DNA from: Chamaecyparis obtusa
Lineage: Eukaryota > Streptophyta > Pinopsida > Cupressales > Cupressaceae
Assembly: GCA_027943335.1 (NCBI GenBank)
Contig: BSBK01008420.1
Span: forward strand, 124,001 to 188,000
Length of the DNA stretch: 64,000 nt
Direction of reading: 5' to 3'
Position numbers and translations under genes: made by a program. Shown here one piece after another: positions 22,976 through 32,529 of this stretch (within the stretch, counting starts at the first letter, position 1; every line of letters begins with the position of its first letter). The notes beneath the pieces are model-generated. The model did no database searches. It was not told the origin of the DNA and saw nothing but the letters and a program-made list of their open reading frames with translations.

Positions 22976-23766
22976 ATAGAAGTTTCATTGTATAGCCTAT
23001 TTTGAGAGATTTTAATTGCAGATCAAAATTGGAGATTGCTGGTGCAAATCAGAGGATGGCATCACATTGAGGAGGTCCAAAAACCCCTAAATTGAATTTT
23101 GTTTCATCCAAATTGGACATTTGAAGCCAAATCTAGAGCCATTTGAATTTTCAAGGTTCAGCAGTGGTGATTCAAAAAAAATAATTTTAGACACAATTTT
23201 CAAATAGCGATATCTCAGTCATCTGGACTCTTTTTTTAGAGCAATTTTTTTTCATTTTGGGGTAGAATTTCATGATCTACACAATGGTGCAGGTGATTTC
23301 TGATCTCTATTTTTGATATTTTCTAAAAATTGCAAATCCTGATATTTACAACTTTAGAGGCTTTGTTTGGGCTTATATGGACACATTTTTAGGTGCTATT
23401 TTTTTTGAAAGTTCATGATTTTTTGTCTACTTTCTAGATCTGGTATCATTTTGGAAAAATTCTAAGTATACATAATACTTTCAGAATTTGGTCTATTTTG
23501 GCCTATTTTTGGCACTTGTAATTTGTTAGATCTTTGAGAGATCTTGTGTCTTATCTTCTTGAGTCTGCTATAGCTTCCTATTTTTGTTGTAAACATCAAA
23601 ATTAGAAGTCCACTTTGATCCATTTTGACAAGTGGCAATTGTACACACACTACCTATAAAGTGCCAAAATCATCTATTTCGGGGGGGGGGAGGGGTTCTT
23701 TGGTTTATTGCATTTTGGGGGGTGCATTGATTTTTTGATCTCATTGTTTCATGTGAGAAGTACATC

Positions 23767-25065
23767 ATGGATGGTTTAATTAAGTTGACAAGAGGAAAAT
23801 ATAAGAAATGGAGTGAATTGGTTCTTTCTCATTTTACTGAGCATAACCAGTTGCCCTATTTGTGTGAGCTTAGACCTAAAAATCCTTCTTTTGATTGGGA
23901 CTCTTACTTAGAAGTTATTAAGGTTATCTATTGCAATATGGATATGGATATTATGGATTCCCTTGATGAATATGATGTTGAGATAGAAAATATTCCTGAT
24001 CTTTGGACTTTTCTTTGGGAAATATATGGAGATCCACATATTCCTACACTTCCAAAAGGTCCAGAACCTCTAGTTACAACTCCTTATCCTCCTATTGAGA
24101 TCGCATCTCTTGATGATGCTTGTCTTCCTATAGACATTTAATCTTGTGATTCAGTGCAACAAGATTATCCTTGTCTTCTAGTTATAGTTTCATGGGATGA
24201 ATACTTGACAGACATTGCATATTTGTTTGTGGAGTCCTACATTTTAGATTTGGGAGACTTCATTGATGATATTCATCTTCTCTTTGTTGAAGATAATCCT
24301 TCTTTATTTTTTTTGAGGGAGTATGTTGACCCTCATCTTCATTCTCCACTTGATCCTTCTTTCGAGATTGACATGATTGTGGATCCTTTGATACAAAATT
24401 TGGAGGAGGTCTCTTTAACTTCAGAGAAGGCATTTGACTCTTTGGAGATTGGTTTTCATGAGTATAAAACTTCACTTGAGATGTCACATTTCATGGTTCA
24501 CGTTGACCATACTCATGTGTTGAAGATTCCTATTTAGTTTCCTAAGACATCATACATTTTGAGTATTCTTCCTAGAGATTGGGGAGGATTCATTGATCTA
24601 CCTATGGACTTGTTTCTTCCTAAGGGGAGGAACATCATTCAGTTTTCTTGGTACCATTTCTACATTGATCTAGGTGCATCTATCATGGGTGTACATTCTA
24701 CATTGAGGGGGGGATTTCTTGCTTCTCTTCCTACTTCATTTGAGGAGGCATCTTTGTCTTTGGATTTTGATCCAAATTCTTACATGGATCAGTTACCATT
24801 GGTTCCTTGTTTGTCAACTTCTATTGAGCTTATTCCTGATTGATTCATGGCATCTTCATCAACCAAGGACATCAGCGACACTTGGGCATACTTCAAAGAC
24901 ATCATACTTTATTTGGATTCTCCTTCTTCCTATCCACAATGGGAAGCCTTCTTGCATCTATACTTAGTGTATCTTCTTCCTAAGGGAAGAAATGTTGTTT
25001 GCAGGCATTGGACTATGTTGTCTTCAAGCACTCACCATCCTTGGAGGAGATTATTCATTATGTAG
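23767..25065 (+). pseudogene. Single ORF of the nested element: copia Gag-like N-terminus plus unknown region
   Basis: One frame of 433 codons, broken only by stops at 24139, 24535 and 24841. The start (ATG at 23767) gives MDGLIKLTRGKYKKWSELVL and SHFTEHNQLPYLCELRP, which resembles the start of copia Gag (aromatic and Trp in an N-Y-x-x-W-like motif), and DLWTFLWEIYGDP. The rest is acidic, rich in Asp, Leu, Pro and Ser, with repeated phrases LFLPKGRNIIQFSWYHFYID and VYLLPKGRNVV. No zinc knuckle or enzyme motif is present. I do not recognise the C-terminal part. It may be a Gag that serves packaging only. Confidence 0.6.
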
Positions 25066-25350
25066 GGGATATCATGTCTCCTTGTTTCCTTCCTATGGGG
25101 GGATTCTTTACTGTATATACATGATGTATGTCATTATGGGGGGGTCTTTATTACTCCATCCATACATGCATCTTGTATTCATCTCTCTTTTGGGGGAGGG
25201 CTTTTCCCATGAGGTTTTCCCTCTTTCTTCGCTTTATGAGAGATTACATTATCTTTTTCTCTTGCATATTGTACATGGGTACCTAAGATGGCCTAGTAGC
25301 TGGGACACATCTTGCATTGTGAGCTTAAGTGCATTCCCCTAAGTTGCAAT

Positions 25351-25360
25351 TAAGGGGGGG
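25351..25360 (+). other. Polypurine tract of the nested copia-type element
   Basis: TAAGGGGGGG immediately precedes the right LTR start TGCTGGTG. Confidence 0.8.
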
Positions 25361-25872
25361 TGCTGGTGTAATTAAATATTACTAATTATACTTTACTTAA
25401 GTTTACTTATGATAATGCATTTCTATATTAGTTGTCATTGTGACACCTAGGAGTTTGCATTTCATTTTAGCACATGGTTAAGAAAATTTCCACTTTAGGT
25501 GTGATAGTTGTCATCACATACCTCTTTGTGTATGAGATCCACCTTTAGTGCTCTTATGACATTATCATCCTCTCATTGTTGCACATGTTTCTCATACTTT
25601 CATGTACAATGGAGGATGATCCACCTTTGGTGGACATGTGATTCCACCTAGTGTGGTTGATATCTTATCATCTCCTTATCATGTAGTCTTATTGTATTGC
25701 CTATATATTTAGGCACTCCTACTTTGTAATTAATTCAATTTGGCTATAATCAATTATTTGATCATTTTACCTATCTCTCTTGTGCTATCTCTTGAACTTC
25801 TAGATCTTGGCATTTATTCTTTTCCTTAGGCAAATTTTTACATGCTATCAGAGTGATATCAAAATTCTTACA
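25361..25872 (+). repeat. 3' LTR of the nested element, with an aberrant end
   Basis: Matches 22481-22962, but after the expected end TTTTTACA (25842) it continues with TGCTATCAGAGTGATATC, close to the PBS, and then repeats the LTR terminus as AAAATTCTTACA up to 25872, where the duplication AATAT begins. The LTR therefore seems to carry a PBS-like stretch and a second copy of its own end. Confidence 0.8.
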
Positions 25873-26701
25873 AATATGTAGAAGAACTATGCATGATGTC
25901 TGATTGTCAGGTTTTCATCATGGTACTTATCCAAGGTGCCACAAGGGAGTGGTTTTCACCATAGGACAAATTTATTTCTCTTTACCTTTTCTACCAAGGT
26001 GCCTATTTCTAGGTTTCCACCAAGGCACATTTTCAAAAAAAAAAATTATTTTTTGTTTAAATTTTCTTTTTGAATTTTTCTATTTTTTTGAATCTTTTTT
26101 TTTTTGGAAGAAGGCAAGCTTTTTAGATAATACTCCTTGAAAGGATAAACCATGATATGCCAAGGATTCAAAATGATATATTCATGATGCTAATAGGGAA
26201 AGGAAGATGGAAGAGAAAAATGAAGGATAAGATTTTATGTAAAGCAAGTGAGGTCGGAAGATGGGAGGAATAGGCAAATGAGGAAAAAGGATAGAAGGTA
26301 GAAGAATAATGAATAGAAGGATTGTGAAAGGGTAGATGGAAAGGAAGGCAAGATCAGCATCAACACACACCTTGAAGGGTGGTGAGAGGATGGAGGAAAC
26401 GTGAATGAAGGAATACATGAAGGAATATGGTGAATGGATAGTAGAGGTTGTAGTTTAGGCGCATGGAATGGAAGAATGTTTTTGGAAGAAGATGAAGTGG
26501 AAGCCTTTGGAAGCTTGAATGTCAATTTAACTTGTTGCTCAACATAAGACTCTTTCATGAGAGACTTTGGAATCCATATAATCGTAGGCTTTTCATTTTT
26601 TTTAATGATTTAGAGAGAATATCTTCAATGATGGATTTTGGAACCCATACTTGTCTCGTAGTTTTCTTCTTAGATATCTCTTTTGACTTTATGCCTCCAT
26701 G
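25873..26701 (-). other. 3' part of the 12.7-kb element downstream of its ORF
   Basis: Continues the non-coding interior right of the nested insertion: two copies of the AAGGTGCC...TTTCTAGG/CACCA phrase (25925-26030), T-rich runs, then purine-rich sequence (26190-26420). I see no defined gene. Confidence 0.4.
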
Positions 26702-28756
26702 TCAATTAGAGGAGACATGGTGATCTTCTTTTTTTGATGGATTCTTGTATTGCTTCTTTTTCTTGTATTGAACATTCAACTTACTTCCAAAAGACTTGGG
26801 ATTTGTGGAAGAAGTAGGAGGATATGATTGGTTTAAATGGGTGGGTGGATGAAAAGGATTCAAGGGTATGCATCTATGTTGATCTTGAAGAAAGATAGGA
26901 GATGGAGGGACGTAAGGACCCAAGATGGATGACAAATTAGGAGAGTTAGGAGGGGAAAGTGAAGGGACATAAGGGCCCAAGATGGAAGGAAGATGTGAAG
27001 CCCTTAGTATTGGTGGAGGAGGTCCAAGGATGGATATGGAAGATACAAAAGGATAATCAATAAGTTCATCAACATATATATGACAACCAAGGACATCAAC
27101 ATGTTTAGAGTGAGCATTAGGATTTGCAATAGAATCATGAACATCTTGAATAGGAGCAACTTCTTTGATAGTGTTTTCCGGAGCTTGAAAAGACTTAGGA
27201 GGAATAGAAAGTGGAAGTGAACATGGAGTGGTAGAACAAGAAGATGGAAGACTTTGATCTTGACAAGGAGCTTTGGATAGCATAAGCGTATAATTTTTCT
27301 CTTGATTTTCAATAGGCTTAACATTGGAAGTAACAACACTATTTTTAATAACCTTAATGGAAGTAGCATCTTTGGAAAGTGCAAGTGTAGTAAGGTTATT
27401 TTGATTGTCAATAAGCTCAACGGTGTAAGTAGTAGCTTGATCTTGCTTAGGAGAAGACTTAAGACATGGTGGAATGAATGAGAAAGGGTGTAGAGGATCA
27501 AAAGAACCATGAAATAGATAAGAGACATCATGAAAAGAATTGGATGACATGGAGGGTACTTGATCTTGATCTTTCTTTATATTCTTTTCTTTATCATTTT
27601 TAGAGTCCTCTTGACATGGAGACACTTCTAAGGACAAGGAAGCATGTTAGAATTGTATGGAAGACTTTGGAAGAGATAGTGAAGGACTAGCTGAAGTAGG
27701 AATTATAGTGTATAAAGGCTTAGGCTCTTTAGGTTTAGCATTATTGAAAGTATTTGTAGCTAATTGAATGTTAGCTTGAGTTTCTTTAAGAGGTAGCCCT
27801 TGAGGATAACTATAAGGAGCTGTATGAAAAGTATTAGGATTTTTGTAGGATGAAGGATTTGTGAAAGATTTGAAAGACTTGGAAGCTTTAGGAAATATAT
27901 GGGTATTGGAGGAAGTAGGGGATGGAAAGGAACCATAACAAGACAAAGGTCTATCATTAACATAATCTTGCTTGAGAGTGTAATCTTTATTTTCAGCATG
28001 AGAGTTTTTAGAGGAGAGATTCTTATAGTATTTATGTTTATAATCAGCACGAAAAGCTTTCTCTTCCTCAACAGAAGTAGATGTATCATCTAGGTATTGT
28101 TCACAAAAAATATCAAATTATCTTTCAAAATTAGAATCATATGGATCACCATCACAATCTATCCAATGTGATGACCCATTTCTGGTAAGCACGAGCACAC
28201 GACTAGGAGGACTCTTAGGAATAGAGGTGTCATAGGTATCACTACATTGTCCATCATCATAGTCATCAAAGATGGGTGTGTCACTCCTTGTGGAAGAGGT
28301 ATCAGAAGGATTTTCATGTTGTTCATTATGGTATGTCTTGAGAAGAGAAGTAAGACTCTTAGGAGAAGTAGAAGAGGAACGAGATCATGAAGAAGAGGAA
28401 AGTGAAGACCTAGTGGAGGAAGAAGACTTGGATAATGAGGAATGTGAATAATGTCTAGAAGATTCATGGTAAGACTTGGAAGATGAGGAAGGATGAGAAG
28501 ACTTAGAAGATAAAAAATGTTTGGAAGAAGGAGGTTGTGACATGATCATGTCTATGATCCTAGAAAAGGTGTCTAATTCATTCATCTTTTCTTTTATTTT
28601 TTTCTTAAGTTTATCACCTTTTCCATATCTAGAAGGACTATTGGAGGAATAAAATTCTTCAAATTGAGCAATGAGTTCGAGATCATCTATTTTCAAGAGA
28701 GGTTCCATAATAAGATAGTTGAAATTCATGGTTCTGAAAGAGGAGGAATCAAGCAT
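26702..28756 (-). pseudogene. Unknown S/P/K-rich ORF of the 12.7-kb element, about 685 codons
   Basis: One - strand frame runs from 28756 to 26702 with only a few stops (at 28385-28387, about 28117 and 27647-27649). The N-terminal part (MEPLLKIDDLELIAQFEEFY, YGKGDKLKKKIKEKMNELDT) looks helical. A Ser-rich stretch (about 28390-28500) and an acidic one (SIPKSPPSRVLVL; FDDYDDGQ) follow. The last 311 codons are uninterrupted, Pro/Ser-rich, with a repeat SILGPYVPSLSPPNSPN / SILGPYVPPSP, and end with a Lys-rich tail (KKKKQYKNPSKKEDHHVSSN). I see no zinc knuckle, protease, RT or integrase motif. The function is unknown. A structural or RNA-binding role is possible but is only inference. Confidence 0.6.
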
Positions 28757-30947
28757 GGAAGTGACATAAGAGATGAATAGAAGAAGGTAGACTAGATAAT
28801 AAGAGGAAAAGAATCAAGAAGACGTGAGGAGTTTAGGAAGAAGAGGAAGAAGTGTGAAGAAAGAAGAGAAAGGATGGAAATGGGAGACTAGGAAGACATG
28901 GGAGATGTAGAAGAAAGAAGACCAATTGTCATTTTGTGCAACTTGATACCATTTAAGTTCATTTGGATATTGAGAAACATGTCATAGCACTTAAGATCTA
29001 ACCCAAACTGACCAAGGAAGACTGGAGATAGGATCAGACTGCTAGATAGAAAATTGATTCTATGCGATAGTTCACAGGATAGCAGGACGATGCAATTTTT
29101 CAAGATGATATTTCACACAAAGCAGTGTGATAGAATCTAGGCAGTTGATACGATAGAGTGTATAGTATGTAGATGATAAGAAAACAACAATGAAGTATCA
29201 CGCGATAATACTTAGGAAAGTGTGTGATGATTGTTCAGTATTGCATGACTCTTGACCAGTGAATGTGAAAAATTTAGTTTTGAAGGTAATTTGGTCAAAG
29301 TTGTAGGTTGATAAGTTCAATTTCTCAGTTTCAAACGTAGTAATGGTAGAAAATAGATAGGTTTGCAAATAGTAAGGGATCAAACATTTCATAAAACACT
29401 TGGGCAAGGGAAAAAGCAACCTTGTCAAGACATGCACTTGGGATATCAAAACAAAAAAATCCTATGAGCACTACCATGATGTTTAATGTTCAAGAACATT
29501 TACACAGGTAGATCACAGTGAAGAAAATTCAAGCACTTTCTAGCCTAGAAAGACAAAGGCTCAATACTCAACAACTTGGCCCACACTTGATGTCCCATTA
29601 CCTCACACAAAGTGGTTGCCCGCAATAGATATTGGCTTTGTTGTGGAAGTTCCCATGACACAACCAAATGAACAGAGATGGTGAGTAAAATCTTGGGGTG
29701 ATCCGGGTAGTCCACTAGGATCGATCCTTGCACCAAGATGTTGAGCAGCAAGATCGGGTAGCTTATATCTAGCGTTCATAATAAGGGCTTCCAATCGTAA
29801 TATCTCTCTTTCTCCCCAAAGGGACTCCTTACCTTGCGGCAAGTAATGGACCTTGCGGCCACAAGAGTACCTTAAGCATTCTTGCTTAGCATTTTCCTCA
29901 TGGTCACAATCCCACAAGTACTTACACCAAGCGAAGACAAGTACTACATCTACCAAGGTTTTGTGTCCTTAATAGCCTTGAGTTTATAGTGGTTCAGAAT
30001 AGTCAGGTATTAGCTTGTCCCCACTTGGGTCGTTCCAATTGATTGCTCAGGAGTAGGCCCGCTACAGGATTCTAAACTAAACAAGAAGTGGATTAACCTT
30101 TGAGGGGCAAGATTTTTGGTTCACCTCAAGGGTGAAGAGCATACTCTCCTATCTCAAAAGCCTTTCCCAAGCACACCAAGCAATGTTTAATTAGCCCTCT
30201 TGCTTTCGAAATCTAGAGATGGGTCAGGATTTCTGGTTCACCATAAGGGTGAAGAGCATAATTTCCTACCACCAAAAGACTCTAATGACAAGATATTAAG
30301 TGCCTAGAAAAAAATGAACTAGTATAATGCCACACTTAAAATGAAAGAAATGAACAAGCACTTGATTGGTTTTATGCTTTGGGCAGCCCTGCAAAAAAAA
30401 AATAGTAGCCCTTGTGCATTTGAAGCTTTGACATGCGTTCTTTTAGAAAATAATGCAAAAAATTAGGGCACACCTACAAGCACAACTCATTAGGCCCACA
30501 AGAGTTAGCACAATAAAATTAGGTATAATCTATAAATGAATCTCTGTCCTAACATAATAAGTCAAAACCAGCAAGCAAATGAACCCAAATCTTGCAAAGA
30601 AAGAACCAAAATCAGTCTTTGCCAGGCCTGGGTGACAGTTCTATCAACAGAAGTTTCACATGATACTTTGCAGTATAGTGGTGTGATATTTCTTTTCTGA
30701 ATGATACTTCACACTACTTCCAGGTGATAGAGTGTAATATAGTAGTGCGACAGAACTCTGTATGGGTGTATGATACTTTGACTGGAAAAGTATCACATGG
30801 GTATGTAAAGAACTATTGTACGATACTAGAATACTATCGTATGATACTTTGTCAGAAAAAAATAGAAAAACAGACAGAACAACAAGATAACAGTGACAAA
30901 AAATTAGGGAAAATGCAAGGAAATAAAGGCAAAAGAGAATTGTTCTA
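28757..30947 (-). other. Leader region of the 12.7-kb element between PBS and ORF
   Basis: Mostly non-coding. Words of the type GATACTTT / AAAGTATC and CGATA/GCGATA recur near 29100-29220 and 30655-30850. A - strand open stretch of 117 codons at 29603-29956 (for example WGEREILRLEALIMNARYKL) is unrecognised and may be chance. It includes no known domain. Confidence 0.4.
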
Positions 30948-30967
30948 CCCCATGGTGGGCACCAAAA
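30948..30967 (-). other. Primer-binding site of the 12.7-kb element
   Basis: On the - strand TTGGTGCCCACCATGGGG follows the LTR end by a few bases. It resembles the TGGCGCCCACCGTGGGG-type sites of plant gypsy elements, so a gypsy element is the likely helper. Confidence 0.75.
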
Positions 30968-30969
30968 AA

Positions 30970-31894
30970 TGTACACTCAAAATGTGCACTTCTCTAAGTC
31001 TTTGGTTCCAAGAGCATCCATGAATTGGAAGCCTTGAGAAAGTGACTTATAGCTCCCTAGACATGGAGTGCAAGGGTGTTTAGAGGGCTCTCTGCTAGAG
31101 CTATTAAGAATGCAACCTTGCTAGTAAACCATGCAATGGGAGATTCAAAGAGACAAGGGAAAGAATGCCAATATCTTCAAGAATCACAATGAAAGATGTA
31201 ATGCAAACTATGCTAGAATGAAGATGCAAGAATGCAACTAAGCTATGAAAAATGAGAGTGTTACAAGCCTTTGCTAATTAAACTATGTGGATTAAGCTAG
31301 AACATGAAAGGAAACTAAACTAAAATGCCATGGAAATTAAGCTATAATCCAAGAATGAAGACTAGAATGCAAGAAGATCTTCAAAGCTCCAATGTCACCA
31401 AGAAAACCTGTAGCACAACCTTAGCATCAATAGTGAGGATCCTTTTGAATGAGAAAAGAGCTCTCCTTTTAAAGATAAATGGACCATGGAGATTAAGAAG
31501 CAAAAGATTTGATCAAGGATGGAATTTGAAAGCGGGACCTATCCTTGTACACAAATCTCCTCCAATGAGAAAGAAATGTTGACTTTTGTGCCCCATGTGA
31601 GACAAAAAGACCTTTTCTTCTTTTTGATAAAATAGGAATAATGCTTTATTTGTGTAGCTTAGGATAAGAGGTAAGTGTTTTTTATTTAATAAAAGGGGAG
31701 GGAATTCCTTTTAATTAAATAAAGACTTAGGATAAAATGGTTAATCCATAGAATATAATCGAATAAATGATAGAATTAGGATTTGATCAAGAAAATTGAT
31801 TTGGATTGAAAATATTGCAAAGCATTGATTTGGGAAATTGATAAATTGATGAATGGGGGCCCAAAGTCTAGGCGACCATTTTAGGGTACATACA
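30970..31894 (-). repeat. 5' LTR (right copy) of the 12.7-kb element
   Basis: TGTACACTCAAAATGTGCAC ... TACATACA, 925 bases, followed by the duplication CCTCT. It aligns with 19177-20081 apart from one segment of about 20 bases and scattered substitutions. Confidence 0.92.
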
Positions 31895-31899
31895 CCTCT
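31895..31899. repeat. Target-site duplication CCTCT, right copy
   Basis: CCTCT directly after the right LTR end TACATACA, identical to 19172-19176. Confidence 0.85.
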
Positions 31900-32046
31900 A
31901 AGCTGATTTATATTTTCTCCTATGAGATCCTCTAAATGTCAAGGGTTTGGGACTAGTTGGTCTTTTGAAGGTGTGGGATTGTTTGGAGGTGGTTCTAGAT
32001 TATTTGAGGTATCATTGGGAGGGTTTTTTGATTTCTTTGAGTCCAT
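31900..32046 (-). pseudogene. Unknown reading frame, 5' part (start side of the interrupted frame)
   Basis: Begins with ATG at 32046 (MDSKKSKNPPNDTSNNLEPP), then TPSKDQLVPNP, a TGA, and HLEDLIGENINQLR up to the target-site duplication. It is N/P-rich at the start. It is preceded on the - strand by an AT-rich 150-base stretch and a strong splice-donor-like site (AAAG|GTAAGT at about 32198-32200), so it may be an exon of something larger. Confidence 0.45.
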
Positions 32047-32529
32047 GTATGATTATAATTAGAACCAAAATAGATAATTATAATAAATTTAATGAAATAA
32101 TAAAGAATATCATTTAAACCCTAGTTGTTATATAAAACAAAACTACAAATTTCAATTAAAAAACCAAAAAAACAATAACAACTTAAAAATTGAACTTACC
32201 TTTCAATCTTGAGCAAATCGGATATCAAATTATTTTTTATATGCAAAATCCTATGGGCCGTGTTTAAAATTTTCACAGTGAAAATGTTGAACATGGTCGT
32301 GGGCTACAAATACAATTTACTAGTGAAAATTGGATATTCGATATAAAATTGGATATCTGATAATACCAGATATATGATATTATCGAATATATGATATTAT
32401 TGGATATCCAATTAGGCTTGTACTTTGGATTTCAACTTTCCCAGGTGTACTGACACCCACACCTACTAAAAAGTCAAAGAACTTTTTAGTGTTGTTTTGG
32501 ACCAGTGAAAAGTTCATTTTTTCACATCA

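Larger units (their letters stand above)
22481..25872 (+). mobile_element. Non-autonomous copia-type LTR element, 3.4 kb, nested in the 12.7-kb element
   Basis: LTRs (22481-22962 and 25361-25872) flank 2.4 kb of interior. The PBS TGGTATCAGAGCC follows the left LTR, TAAGGGGGGG precedes the right LTR, and AATAT is duplicated at 22476-22480 and 25873-25877. The interior encodes one decayed ORF with a copia Gag-like start and no zinc knuckle, protease, integrase or RT. The LTRs differ by about 4% by eye. Its position inside the larger element makes it the younger insertion of the two. Confidence 0.88.
19177..31894 (-). mobile_element. Non-autonomous LTR retrotransposon (LARD-like), 12.7 kb, with one unknown ORF
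   Basis: Two direct repeats of 905 and 925 bases, both TGTACACTC...TACA, are flanked by the perfect duplication CCTCT. The PBS beside the right LTR and the polypurine tract beside the left LTR both show - strand orientation. The interior has no RT, integrase, RNase H or protease in any frame I could read, so it must have been moved by another element's enzymes. It holds a long leader (28757-30947), one long ORF (26702-28756), a non-coding 3' part with repeated phrases, and a nested copia-type insertion (22481-25872). The LTRs differ by about 4-5% in the part compared by eye. Confidence 0.88.

Noticed and set aside
25830..25860. Possible second PBS or start of another element after the right LTR of the nested element
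   Set aside because: The five-base duplication AATAT fits only if this stretch lies within the LTR end, and no further element follows.
27004..27531. 175-codon Leu/Ile-rich - strand frame, looks like a membrane protein
   Set aside because: Shifted frame of the S/P/K-rich ORF at 26702-28756. The hydrophobic look comes from reading its codons one base off.
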